The notes under the pieces: model-generated
Seen by the model: only the letters and a program-made list of their open reading frames with translations
What the model was told of the DNA's origin: nothing
Databases searched by the model: none
Part shown: piece after piece, positions 33,838 through 45,264 of the stretch
How positions within the stretch are numbered: the first letter of the stretch is position 1
How the letters are laid out: each line of letters starts with the position of its first letter
Translations under genes and position numbers: made by a program
DNA from: Lepus europaeus
Lineage: Eukaryota; Chordata; Mammalia; Lagomorpha; Leporidae
Reading direction: 5' to 3'
Assembly (NCBI RefSeq): GCF_033115175.1
Contig: NC_084834.1
Coordinates: forward strand, 78,078,462 to 78,142,461
DNA length: 64,000 bases

Positions 33838-34899
33838 TTACCTTCTTTCATATTGGTGACCATGTTTCTGTGTTTCTGTGTGTAACACATCTTTAAGCAT
33901 CTTTTGCAGGGCAGGATGAGTGGCAACAAATTCTTTCAGTTTCTGTTTGCTATGAAAAGTCTTAATTTCACCTTCATTCACAAATGAGAGCTTTGCAGGA
34001 TATAGTATTCTGGGCTGGCAGTTTTTCTCTCTTAGTACCTGGGCTATGTCTCGCCATTCCCTTCTAGCTTGTAGGGTTTCTGATGAGAAGTCTGCTGTGA
34101 GTCTAATTGGAGATCCTCTAAGAGTGATCTGACGTTTCTCTCTTGCACCTTTTAGGATCTTTTCTTTATGTTTCACTGTGGTGAGTTTGATTACAACATG
34201 TCGTGGTGAGGATCTCTTTTGGTCATGTTTATTAGGGGTTCTATAAGCTTCCTGTACTAAGATGCCTCTGTCCTTCTCCAAACCTGGGAAATTTTCTGCT
34301 AGTATCTCACTGAAAATGCCTTCTAATCCTTTCTCCCTCTCCATGCCTTCAGGAACTCCTAGAACCCGAATGTTGGGTTTTTTAATAGTATCCTGTAGAT
34401 TCCCGACAATATTTTTTAGATTTCTAATTTCTTCTTCTTTTCTTTGGTTTGCCTGTTTCCTTTCCTGTTCTCTGTCTTCTAAGTCTGATATTCTCTCTTC
34501 TGCTTCGCCCATTCTGTTTTTAAGGCTCTCTAATGTGTTTGTCATTTGCTCTATTGAACTCTTCATTTCATTATGATTTCTAGTCACTATCAGAGTTTCT
34601 TGTTCCACTAGTTGTTTCATTTCATTTTGATTCCTCCTTAATATTTCACTTTCACGAGAGAGATTTTCTATCTTGTCCATGAAGGATTTCTGTAGTTCAA
34701 GAATTTGTTTTTGAGAACTTCTTAATGTTCTTATCAATTTTTTGAGATCTGCTTCTTGCATTTCTTCGATCTCATCATCTTCATAATCTTGAATTGGGGT
34801 GTCTTTTTCATTTGGGGGCGTCATAGTTTCTTCCTTGTTCTTGTTAGCTTGGTTTTTGCGTTTGTTGTTTGGCATGTTGGAGATATTTGGTTTCTTCAC
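33838..34899 (-). CDS. L1 ORF1 protein, intact, 353 residues
   Basis: L1 ORF1p is a trimeric RNA-binding chaperone that coats L1 RNA in the cytoplasm. Seen: a complete ORF from ATG to stop. Residues 1-48 are polar and low in order, with an acidic DDEIEEMQEAD stretch. Residues 50-172 form a long heptad-rich coiled coil (ILELQKSFMDKIENL; LKNRMGEAEERISDLE). From 173 the RRM begins with NIRVLGVPEG. Residues 272-340 carry the C-terminal domain motifs (ARREW and, near 297, RILYPAKLSF). The length fits family members. The 5' UTR lies just upstream (34900-35791). The 3' neighbour, where ORF2 should start, is unrelated AT-rich sequence. Intactness suggests a young insertion or selection on the parent family. 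Whether it is translated is unknown. Confidence 0.93.
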   Translation of the reverse strand: MKKPNISNMPNNKRKNQANKNKEETMTPPNEKDTPIQDYEDDEIEEMQEADLKKLIRTLRSSQKQILELQKSFMDKIENLSRESEILRRNQNEMKQLVEQETLIVTRNHNEMKSSIEQMTNTLESLKNRMGEAEERISDLEDREQERKQANQRKEEEIRNLKNIVGNLQDTIKKPNIRVLGVPEGMEREKGLEGIFSEILAENFPGLEKDRGILVQEAYRTPNKHDQKRSSPRHVVIKLTTVKHKEKILKGAREKRQITLRGSPIRLTADFSSETLQARREWRDIAQVLREKNCQPRILYPAKLSFVNEGEIKTFHSKQKLKEFVATHPALQKMLKDVLHTETQKHGHQYERR

Positions 34900-35791
34900 T
34901 GTGGTGTTTTTTCTTGTTACACTATGGCTCTATATTAAGTGGACTGTCTGCTTTCAGTGGAGCCTTAGAGGCTTGAGATGAGTGTGGACTGAGAGCTGTG
35001 TTTGGTTCCTCAGGGTTGAGGGTGTGTCAAGGATGACACTCCCAGGTTAGGTGTGGTAAATCTCTCTTTCTTTTTTTGATTTAAAAGGGAAGTAATTCCG
35101 CACAGCTGAACGTAATTGGAGGTAGTTAGCAGGCAAATGATATACCCACAGGAGCCAGAGATCGGAAGCTCTTTCCCAAGGACCACACAGGGAATCTCTG
35201 CTGCCCTCAGTGTGGGCTCCAATTCTCCTGCAGTCTCCCACTGGGTTGCCAAGTTAGATGCTAATCTCCTGTTATTTCACCCCTCCCCACAGAGTCAGGT
35301 TTTTCTGCTAGGCTCAGGGCTGGTGCAGACCTGAGGTCGCCCTGCTTATGACGTATGTCCAAAATGGCGCCTGCTCTGTCTTGCTCGCCTTTGAGAGGTG
35401 AGCGGAGAGAGAGAAACTTGTGTCCGTATCAGTCACTTTTTTTATTTTTTTTCTCTCTCTTCTAGTTAGCCTGGTGAACTTTTCCCCACGGAGTTTCAAG
35501 CCTCGTTCCCTCTAGCCTTCTCTTTCCGCTTGCCTGCTGGTATCTCGGGCTATGGAGGTTCGGCTCACCTCGCGTTCCAGCGCTGGTGCGTTGAGTCTGC
35601 CGCTGGTGTCCCGAACTTGGGCTCCCACGCTCTCCACGCAGGTCCACTGTGAATCACTAGTTCCGGAAGAGTTTCCTCTGCTGTTTCATCCCCTATTCTT
35701 CCTTGACCCTGCAGTATCTCCACTTATATTAAACTTTCTCTCCCCCCGGACTAAGTGTGCTTCCTGCCTATTCCGCCATCTTGCCGCCTCC
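34900..35791 (-). promoter_or_regulatory. L1 5' UTR with internal promoter, including YY1-type start site
   Basis: This is the region upstream of ORF1 in the element above. Its first bases (35791 leftwards) read GGAGGCGGCAAGATGGCGG. They include the CAAGATGGCGG core that YY1 binds in L1 promoters, where it sets the transcription start. The region is GC-richer than its surroundings. L1 5' UTRs act as internal Pol II promoters; activity of this copy is inferred only. Confidence 0.7.
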
Positions 35792-35874
35792 TGAAGGGTA
35801 CGCTTTTTAATGACTAACTTTAAGAATTATTACATGACTTGGTAAAACTGAAAATGTAAATTTTAAGAGTGTAT

Positions 35875-36203
35875 GGGGGCGAGCATTATGGCATAGCAGG
35901 TAAAGCCTCCGCCTGCAGTGCCAGTATCCCATATGGGCACCGGTTCATGTCCCAGCCACTCCATTTCTGATCCAGCTCTCTGCTATAGCCTGGGAAAGCA
36001 GTAGAAGATGGCCCAAGTCCTTGGGCCCCTGTACCCGCGTGAGAGACCCAGAGGCATGTCCTGGCTCCTGGCTTCAAATTAGCGCAGCTCTGGCAGTTGT
36101 GGCCATTTGAGGAGTGAATCAGAGGATGGAAGATCTCTCTGTGCCTCTCCTTCTCTCTCTGTGTAACTCTGCTTTTCAAATAAATAAATAAATCTTTTAA
36201 AAA
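35875..36203 (+). mobile_element. C-repeat SINE
   Basis: GGGGGCGAGCATTATGGC to an (AAAT)n tail; TSD AGTGTATG and AGTATATG. Just right of the L1 chimera. Confidence 0.9.
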
Positions 36204-36499
36204 AGTATATGAAGTTATTTCATATTAATATTATAACTATATTGCAATTACAATTATAATTTTTCAGAAAATGTATTCTTTATACTTATACATATACTAT
36301 ACATAAAGGTATGCTTAGAATCACACTGTAATATTTATCATAATTTTCAGTTTGATAAAGCAGAGTTACAAGGGCCTAAATCCTTATTTACTTAACAATT
36401 ACTCCATTTTGCAAAAAATGTTTTCAGTTTGGTAGAGTTGTACTGGAATATGTATATATGTTTATAACAAGTTTAAAATGTTTAATAAAGTTAAACGTT

Positions 36500-36745
36500 T
36501 TGCAAAATGATTTGATGTGACAGTTTATTCAAAGTGGCAATTTTATTTTGTTATTGAGCTTTTATTGGTGGCAGGTAAAGTGTTGAAGCACCTGGAAAAC
36601 ATAAGAAAAAGAAGCAGTTCAGTGGGCATAGCTGACATTGGGGATTTTAACATAATAAAGGCTGGACAATCCTGTCTTGGTTGATTACAAAATGTGCAGG
36701 TAACCACTGCCACTTCTATGTGATGAATATTTCCCAATTAAACGT
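36500..36745 (-). other. Possible 3' UTR-like fragment, unrecognised
   Basis: On the minus strand two AATAAA signals near 36,545-36,565 follow a 64-codon ORF with no family I recognise. It could be the 3' end of an old retrocopy. No TSD seen. Confidence 0.2.
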
Positions 36746-36789
36746 GGCTTGAACCCAAGTGGTCAAAGTTCTTTTTCCTGGGAGGGAAT

Positions 36790-37270
36790 ATTTTCAAACT
36801 CATTCCCTGAAGCCAACATTATTTTGATTACAAAGCCAGACAAATACACAACTAAAAAGGAAAACTATAGGCCAATATTCCTGATGAACATAGATACAAA
36901 AACTGTCAACAAAATACTAACAATTCAGATTTAGTAGGACAAAAAGATTATGTACTTATGATCAATGAACTTTATTTCAATTATGCTAGGATGGTTCAAC
37001 ATATGGCAATCAATAAACATAATACATCACATCAACAGAATGAAGGACAAAAACCAAATAATCATCTCAATAGATAGATAAAAAGCATTTGATAAGAGTC
37101 AACATCTCTTCATGATAAAAAAAAAACAAACCTGTAAACAAATTAGGTTTGAAGGAATGTAGTTCAACACAAGAATTAGTTCAACCTATATATGATAAAC
37201 CCATACCCAAAATTACATCGAACAAGGAAACCTTGAAAATACTTCCTCCATGATCTGGAAAAAGACAAGG
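36790..37270 (+). mobile_element. L1 ORF2 fragment (reverse-transcriptase region)
   Basis: Contains the NYRPI-LMNID-K--NKIL block (36,850-36,925), then GATGGTTCAACATATGGCAA. These are L1 reverse-transcriptase landmarks. Frameshifts and stops are common. It is ended by a SINE and then L1 3' UTR of the opposite strand. Confidence 0.85.
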
Positions 37271-37307
37271 ATATCCACTTTTCCCCCCCAAAGAAACCTT
37301 TTATTTA

Positions 37308-37638
37308 TTTATTTAGTTTTATTTATTTTTTTGACAGGCAGAGTGGACAGTGAGAGAGACAGAGAGAAAGGTCTTCCTTTGCCATTGGTTCACCCCCCGA
37401 ATGGCTGCTACGGCCAGCGTACCGCGGTGATCCAAAGCCAGGAGTCAGGTGCTTCTCCTGGTCTCCCATGGGGTGTAGGGCCCAAGGACCTGGGCCATCC
37501 TCCACCGCACTCCTGGGCCACAGCAGAGAGCTGGAAGAGGAGCAGCTGGGACAGAATCCGGCGCCCCGACTGGGACTAGAATCCGGTGTGCCAGCGTCGC
37601 AGGTGGAGGATTAGCCTAGTGAGCCACGGTGCTGGCCA
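37308..37638 (-). mobile_element. C-repeat SINE, young subfamily
   Basis: Between two L1 fragments of opposite strand. TSD AAACCTTTTATTTA at 37294-37307 and 37639-37652. Confidence 0.92.
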
Positions 37639-37652
37639 AAACCTTTTATTTA

Positions 37653-37875
37653 GTGAGTACAAATTTCATAAGTACAACTTTAGGAATATAGTGATTCTTT
37701 TCACCATACCCATCCTCCCACCCCTACTCCCGCCCCACATCCTCCTCCTTCTCCCTTTCCCAGTCCCATTCTCCACTAAGATACATTTTCAATTAACTTT
37801 ATACACAGAAGACAAACTGTATACTAAGATTTCAACAATTTGTACACACACACACACACAAACTAAGGACATTAA
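37653..37875 (-). mobile_element. L1 3' UTR fragment, minus strand
   Basis: Starts with TTTATTTAGTGAGTACAAAT, then the pyrimidine-rich block CATACCCATCCTCCCACCCC, the reverse of an L1 3' UTR. It ends in a (CA)n run at 37,848-37,860. Confidence 0.8.
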
Positions 37876-38009
37876 GGTACCCTTGTTTGTATGTAACTTG
37901 GATACACTTCCTTCAACCATTGGCCATACCTGTTTCTAGGCTTCCCACCCAATTAATGAAAGAAAAACTGCCTCAAAAAAGCATTTTTAACAAAAAACAT
38001 ATATAAATA

Positions 38010-38329
38010 TGTTGCTGTGGATTCGTTCTGAGAGGAGGAATGTGGTGGGAGCAAGAGGCGCGGAGTCACCGCACAGACCCCGGGAGTCAGGTGAAAGCAG
38101 GCCAGAGGCGAGCAGCCCACAGATTCGTTCCTTTCAGTTGGTACAGCAGCTTAAATAGCAGAGTCAGCCAATCCAGTCAAGGGGTGGTTTATGCCCTAAC
38201 CAATCACAGCCCGTTGCCAGGCAGGCTCTGTTGCCAGGTGGTTTCCCAGGGGGTTTCCGAAGCCATTCCTAAGTAACTGACGCTAGCTTGCCAGCGGCCA
38301 TCTTGGCATGGCCTTCTCATTCCACCACA
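38010..38329 (-). mobile_element. Solo LTR, same family as 54.9 kb, opposite strand
   Basis: 320 bp, the reverse complement of the family at 54,912. It starts TGTTGCTGTGGATTCG and ends CATTCCACCACA. The flanks TAAATA (38004-38009) and TAAATG (38330-38335) are a 6-bp TSD with one change. It has only one copy of the U3 unit and lacks the last part of the longer LTR, which explains the size difference. Confidence 0.85.
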
Positions 38330-38864
38330 TAAATGATTTAATTTCTTTGGTGTTTGTGTCTCAAAATTTTAAGAACAGGTGAAAAAGGACATGTAGTGTT
38401 ATATTAACTAATAAGTACATAAAAATAAATAAATGCCAGAATGAATAAACACATTTATATTGTCGGTCCATTTTTTAAAATTAAATATCTTTTAGCCTAG
38501 AGTTTCTCATGAATTATATGCTTACAAATAATGTTGCATATGTGGCAGTTCCAGATATTTACTGTTTATTATGAAATTTATAGCATCATCCCTAACTTCT
38601 AAGCTTGTCATTGCCACATAGCAAACAGAAAGGTTTTCAGCCAGGGAAGCCTTCCTGTGAGTGGCTTTCTGAGTTATCAGTAAATGCTGGTTCTAAGCAG
38701 AGATCATAAGATTGATTGTTTTCACCATTTCTCTTTCTAGTCCTTGAAGCCACAGTGTACTGTCAGGTTGTTCTTGAATTTTAAACCAAAGGATAAATGA
38801 GCAAGAAATAACTAACAAAAGAATGTTAAAAGACATATCAGTTTCTTTTTTAAAGTATAACCTA

Positions 38865-39202
38865 GCCGGCACTGTGGCTCAATAGGCTAATCCTCCGCCT
38901 GCGGCGCCGGCACACCGGGTTCTAGTCACTGTCGGGGCGCCGGATTCTGTCCCGGTTGCCCTTCTTCCAGGCCAGCTCTCTGCTGTGGCCCGGGAGTGAA
39001 GTGGAGGTTGGCCCAAGTGCTTGGGCCCTGCACCCCGTGGGAGACCAGGAGAAGCACCTGGCTCCTGGCTTCGGATCAGTGCGGTGCACCGGCTGCAGCG
39101 CGCTGGCCGCGGTGGCCATTGGAGGGTGAACCAATGGCAAAGGAAGACCTTTCTCTCCGTCTCTCTCACTGTCCACTCCGCCTGTCAAAAAAATTTAAAA
39201 AA
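38865..39202 (+). mobile_element. C-repeat SINE, young subfamily
   Basis: TSD AAAGTATAACCTA (38852-38864) and AAAGCATAACCTA (39203-39215). Confidence 0.93.
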
Positions 39203-39215
39203 AAAGCATAACCTA

Positions 39216-41430
39216 AACTTTCAATCACTTAAATTAGATGTGAAACATATTAATTAGGCTTTTTTTTTTTTTTTTTTTTAACTTCAGTCAGGCATCAAGC
39301 ACTGAGTTAAGCCTAATGAGTAAAACTGATATGGTCTCCACACTCACTAAGCACAAAGTCTAATAGTAGATCCACTTGAGAAGAAAGTAGGTAAACCTGT
39401 AAGCATGTTACTTAAATATATATATATTCTATATATTTGTCCATCTTTTTGTTCCTCACTCTCTCACAGAGTCGGACTCCCTTCACAAAAGAGAGTAAAA
39501 ATCCCTCTTACACTGGTAAGCAGCCTTAGGTGCCAGCAGCTCTTTCTACTCCTCTTCTGACATTGTCACTCACCAACAAAGACAACAGGGAACTCACTGA
39601 GGGCTCAACCCATTATACACATAAAGTTTTGGAAAATAAGAACTATGCTCCAAGTGAGTGCCTAGTAAAGCATTCTTCGCCCTACACAGACATTCGTGCA
39701 TATTCAACAATTGAATTGGGAGGATAATATTTTCTGGCTGTGTCAAATGTGTAATTCATTAAAAGCACCATCATGATAGCCAAAAAAGTGAATGAAGTGG
39801 CATGGCATGTTCTTGGCAGCTGCTCTCTCGGAGAGTCAAATATTTAATTTTAAATTTGGATTTTTCTCTGCTTGAATCTTACCTCAGGTTCAAGTCAACA
39901 TGTTAACGAAAAGGAATGTTTACTTCAATTTGCAATTTTACATTTTAAAACTACTGATATCATGTTTTAACTTTGCTAGGATCTTATAAATTTCAACACA
40001 AGTTTTGGCAAAGAACTTTACACTTACATAGCTACTTGGCATGCCAAAAATGCAGTCCCATTCACTCAGCAAGGCCTTTGGGGAAACAAGCTTTTCTCCT
40101 CCATTCTCTCCTCCTCTCGCCCACACACAAAACAAGATGAAATTACTGTGCTCTGTGGGTTACAACTTCTGTTGAGCATGATGTAGTAGTCTGAATCAGG
40201 CAGTCTGGGTCTGAGCCCAGCTTCACCTCTAGCTAAAACTCTTAGCACCTGTTTCCTAAGGCCCTTTATAGCTCTCAAACACTCTAATTAGAATGGGTTC
40301 TTTACATCTGAATTGGTTTCTTTACATTTGAAATGAAGACTGAAGGGGGTCTCCTTAGGAATAAAAGGTTTTCAAACACTTTCAATTAGCTGCTTCAAAA
40401 CAGGGGACTCTTCCAGTTCACTGGTTCTTGCAAATAAGCAGCACAGAAATAAACATCCCTAGGAAGCCATCGATGGTTCTGGGGAGCATTTGGCTCAATT
40501 CAACAAATGCTCCAGAAAGCAGCTTGATCAAGGGCTAAATCCCCAGCAAGCAAATCAGGGGAGACTGAGCTCTAGCACCTCAGTTCCAGCCCTAACAGGA
40601 GGCCCAGTGTTAGCCCTGCCTCTGGAAGGCTTGGCATGGTTATGATACGATCCTAATTCAGACTGTTACCCCTTTGCAATATGAAAGTATTATGATAATA
40701 TCTGCTACTTTTAGTCCATTTTTAAGAGCACATTCGGTGCTTTGTCTTATTTGAATACTCAGTCTACTCTCTTCCCTCAAGTTTCTTACAGCAGTTAAAC
40801 CATGAGAAATAGCTCATGGTCCCTGCATCACTTCTAATTGTTGTAAGGGTGAGATGGAGAAGCCCGGCTCCGTCCTGACACCGCTGTCTTCATCAGAGGC
40901 TAACTTGGCTCCTGGCTGCCTAAGCAAGGACTTGCCATGGTGAGGTTGGGTGTAGTCCTGCTGTGTCTGCATGCGGCAATGGTTCTGGGCATAGTGAGAG
41001 TCCCTGAAAAGGGAAGCACCCAATCATTCCCAGAAGTCTCCACACCCACACAGGAGCCTCTCTGCCATTTACACAAGAGTGTTTTTCTCCTTATCAAAAT
41101 CTGCACAATGGCAATGACACCAAGAGTCCATGCCCAGTTCTTTGCCTCAGAATAGCAGGGCATTTTTATCTGTCCCGAGTGAGTAAACTTCCCAGTTAAT
41201 ACAGTAAACAACTGAGCACTCTTGGGTAACTCAGTCTTACAAGACCTAAGCCTGTCATCCTCCCTCTCAGTTGATCTACTTCCTGGCTTTGCGAGTCCTG
41301 GTCCTACTATCCTTCTGGATATTTAACTGGACATTTGGGCACCAATCTCCACGGGTAATGACCCACTGTTACCTCCAAATCTTCCAGGCCCATGGGAATG
41401 TCCAACTGAACATTCTTTTTCTGTTCTTTT
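39216..41430. other. Unique sequence, possible MIR only
   Basis: No ORF with recognisable homology; short TA repeat near 39,416-39,435. Confidence 0.4.
40160..40275 (+). repeat. Possible MIR SINE fossil
   Basis: TCTGGGTCTGAGCCCAGCTTCACC then CACCTGTTTCCTAAGG resembles MIR; diverged. Confidence 0.4.
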
Positions 41431-41443
41431 TTGAACCACAAAG

Positions 41444-41796
41444 TGTTTTTTTTTTTTTTTTTTTTTTTTTTGGTTTGTTTGTTTTTTGACAGGCAGAGTT
41501 AGTGAGCGAGAGAGACAGAGAGAAAGGTCTTCCTTCCGTTGGTTCACTCTCCTGATGGCAGCCACGGCCAGCGCTGCGCCGATTTGAAGCCAGGAGCCAG
41601 GTGCTTCCCCTTGGTCTCCCATGCAGGTACAGGGACCCAAGCACTTGGGCCATCCTCCACCACACTCCCGGGCCACAGCAGAGAGCTGGCCTGGAAGAGG
41701 GGCAACCGGGACAGAATCTGGTGCCCCAGCCAGGACTAGAACCTGGTGTGCTGGCGCCACAGGCAGAGGATTAGCCTAGTGAGCCTTGGCGCTGGC
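41444..41796 (-). mobile_element. C-repeat SINE, young subfamily
   Basis: Perfect TSD TGAACCACAAAG (41432-41443 and 41797-41808); long T run at left. Confidence 0.93.
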
Positions 41797-42271
41797 TGAA
41801 CCACAAAGCTTTCTGAGAGCAAACTGGTGAAACAAAGTTGGTGAAAGAGCACCAAACCCTTTCCATGCGCTCACTCACCTTAAACCTCCAAGCAGGTCCT
41901 GGTGTGGGCAGTATGTGCAGGGTGGAGACAGCTGGTTCCTTGTGGACCAGCTCTGCATGAGTCCCCGGGGGATGTTCCTGTGGGAGAGAATCAGACCTCC
42001 ACCTGGCAGGGGTGGCAGCAATGCCAAGCACAGGTGCACTCCACAGCCAGGTTCAGATCCCATCGCCACCTTCCTCCCCCTCTCCATCAGAGCAAGAAAC
42101 CACTCTTACTCCCCCATTTGCCCTTAGGTAGAAAGGGACTCAACTTTCCTTGGCTTATTTCCCCGCTTAAAACCAAGACAGCATTCTAGTTCTACTTACT
42201 ACGGGCTTAGCTGCTTTGTCATTCATTAAAGATAAGCTTTGTAATGCTTTCCTCCAGTCAGAATTATTACA

Positions 42272-42536
42272 TTTTTTTTAAAAAAGTTGGTTCACTCCCC
42301 AAAATGGCCACAATGACCAGGGCTGGGCCAAGCTGAAGCCAGAAGCCAGGGGCTGCTCCCGGGTCTCCCAGGTGGGTGCAGGGACCCAAGGACTTGGACC
42401 ATCTTCCGCTGCTTTCCCAGGCATATTAGCAGGGAGCTGGATCGGAAGTGCAGCAACTGAAACATGAACCTGCGTCCATATTGGGATGCCGGTACTGGAG
42501 GCGGTGGTCTTACCAGCTATACCACAGCACTGGCCC
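42272..42536 (-). mobile_element. C-repeat SINE missing its CT region
   Basis: A short TTTTTTTAAAAAAG joins directly to GTTGGTTCACTCCCC, so the tail-side quarter is deleted. Confidence 0.85.
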
Positions 42537-42689
42537 CTGCATTTTTAAATATAGGTTTAGTCAGTACCTGCCAAGGCATAGTTTGTGTGATTTAATTTTC
42601 ACTGTTCTTTGGGAAATTGCCAGTACTTAAACAGATGTTTTGATAGGCTTTTGTTTTTCTCCAAGGTAATCACAAAAGAAAACATTGAG

Positions 42690-43430
42690 AAAGTCCATGT
42701 ACTTGGCTTCTTGTCTTATTCCCTCAGATACATCTTCCCACAGTCACCAGAGTGATTCATCCTCAGGGCAAATTCAACCACACCACTCCTTTTCTTACCA
42801 GTCGTTAGGGGGCTCCACTTCGACCCCAGGATTATTAACAGGCGTTAGAGATTTATTTATTTATTTGAAAGGCAGAGTTACAGAGAGAGGGAGAGGGACA
42901 TTCTACCCTCTGGTTCATTCTCTAAATGGGCACAAGGGCTGGGGCTGAGGCAGGAGCTTCATCAGGATCTCCCATTTGGCAGCCAGGGGCCCAAGCACTT
43001 GGGCCATCTTTTGCTGCATTCCCAGGCACATTAGCAGGGAGCTGGCTTGGAAGTGGAGGAACTGAGACTTGAACTGGCACCTATATGGGATACTGGTCTT
43101 GCAGGCAGAAGCTTAACTCTGTGCTGCAGTGCTAGCCCCAATTAACAGGCCTTAATAATGCCTTGGGGTGGGCAGGCTGCCTCCCCATTGCCCTCTGTAC
43201 AGCCCTCCCTGATCAGGCAATGTCAGAATGTTTTCTGTTGGCCTGCACCCACCATCCTGGGGTTTCTTTGCTTTGCTTTCTCTTGCTATCACTCTTCCTA
43301 GAATATCCCCCCGGCATTAACCTCACCTCCAACTTTGTCCTAGCAAACTGCTGCTCATCCTTTAAGACCTAGGTTAGTCTTCACTCCTCTAGGTCTTCTC
43401 CTCACCTGTCTGTGTGATATTCCATATGGC
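42690..43430 (+). repeat. L2 LINE fossil, interrupted by a SINE
   Basis: Pyrimidine-rich L2-type 3' sequence (CTGCTCATCCTTTAAGACCTAGG at 43,350-43,372 and the 42,720-42,800 part), split by the SINE at 42,848-43,140. Confidence 0.5.
42848..43140 (-). mobile_element. C-repeat SINE in an L2 fossil
   Basis: TSD ATTAACAGGCGTTA and ATTAACAGGCCTTA (43141-43154). Confidence 0.9.
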
Positions 43431-43529
43431 AGATTTTCATTTTTTATTTGTGTTTCTTCATGGATCAAGTCATCTGTCTCCAGCTGCTGGCAGAGGTGCT
43501 AACCAATAGACATCCAATAGAGTTTCTTT

Positions 43530-43830
43530 TCTATTTATTTTCATTTTGTTTGAAAGGCAGAGAGAGACAGAGCGCGAGCTTCCATCTTATGATTTACTCC
43601 CAAACTTCCTGTAATAGCCAGGACTGGAGCAGACCAAAGCCAAAAGTCCAGAACTCCTTTTCGGTCTCCCACGTGGGTGGCAGGAATCTAAGTACTTGAG
43701 CCATCACATGCGGCCTTCCAGCGTGCAGAGTAGTAGAAAGCTGGATTGGAAATGTAGGCAGGATCCAGGACATTCTTACACGGGACGTGGATATCCCAAA
43801 TGTTGATTTAACGACTGCTGAATGCCTGCG
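43530..43830 (-). mobile_element. C-repeat SINE, old
   Basis: TTTTGTTTGAAAGGCAGAGAG through GGACGTGGATATCCC; no clean ends. Confidence 0.7.
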
Positions 43831-44377
43831 CCTCCGAAGAGTCTGAAATAAATGAGTAGATGAAAGGTCCTTGATCCCAAATGAGTGTTTTTCTCTGCAG
43901 AACTTCTGAAGGCCTGAAGGTAGTAGTATACAGCTAGAGAAAAAAAGCCATGAGCTTGCTCACGGCTTAGTAACTGGAGAAATCAGTCACACCACTCCGT
44001 TTCACATTTGCTTTGGAAAAATTTTCTAGATGTTTGTTTCTCTTTTCCAATAGAATCAGCTGAAAACCTTGTGCCTCATAGAGACATCAAATCTGGGAAT
44101 GCTGGACCAGCCGAGTAAATTGTGCAGAACTCATCCTACAGCTTCTTTCCTGCAGGACCAGGGGACTGCATCAGGAATGAGAGAAAATGGTTTAATCAGT
44201 ATGTAGATCATCTTCTGGCTTACAAACACTTTCACAGACTGCAGAAGTTATTGGTAAAATTTGGTAAAATATTGGTAAAATTAGTGGATATTTCATTTGT
44301 GACCCAAAGTATTTCTTTTTATATTTTAATTACATTTATTAGTATTTAATCCTGAATAATATCATTCTCTGATTTCT

Positions 44378-45248
<871 letters not shown>

Positions 45249-45264
45249 TCATTCTCTGATTTCT

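Larger units (their letters stand above)
30684..35791 (-). mobile_element. Complete ORF1-only L1 element (half-L1-like) carrying a retroviral remnant
   Basis: This is an L1-framed retrotransposon read right to left. It starts at 35791 with the L1-type GGAGGCGGCAAGATGGCGG, then a 5' UTR of about 0.9 kb and an intact ORF1 (34899-33838). Next come about 2.7 kb that contain no ORF2, and then an L1 3' UTR (about 31,160-30,700) ending in poly(A). That 3' UTR matches the one of the L1 at 25,630-26,070. A 17-bp TSD (TGAAGGGTACGCTTTTT) flanks it at 30670-30686 and 35792-35808, so both ends belong to one insertion. Half-L1 (HAL1) elements, which encode ORF1 only and borrow ORF2p in trans, are known in mammals. 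The unusual part is the extra middle block, with a gag/protease remnant at 31.45-32.03 kb. Total length is about 5.1 kb. Confidence 0.87.
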
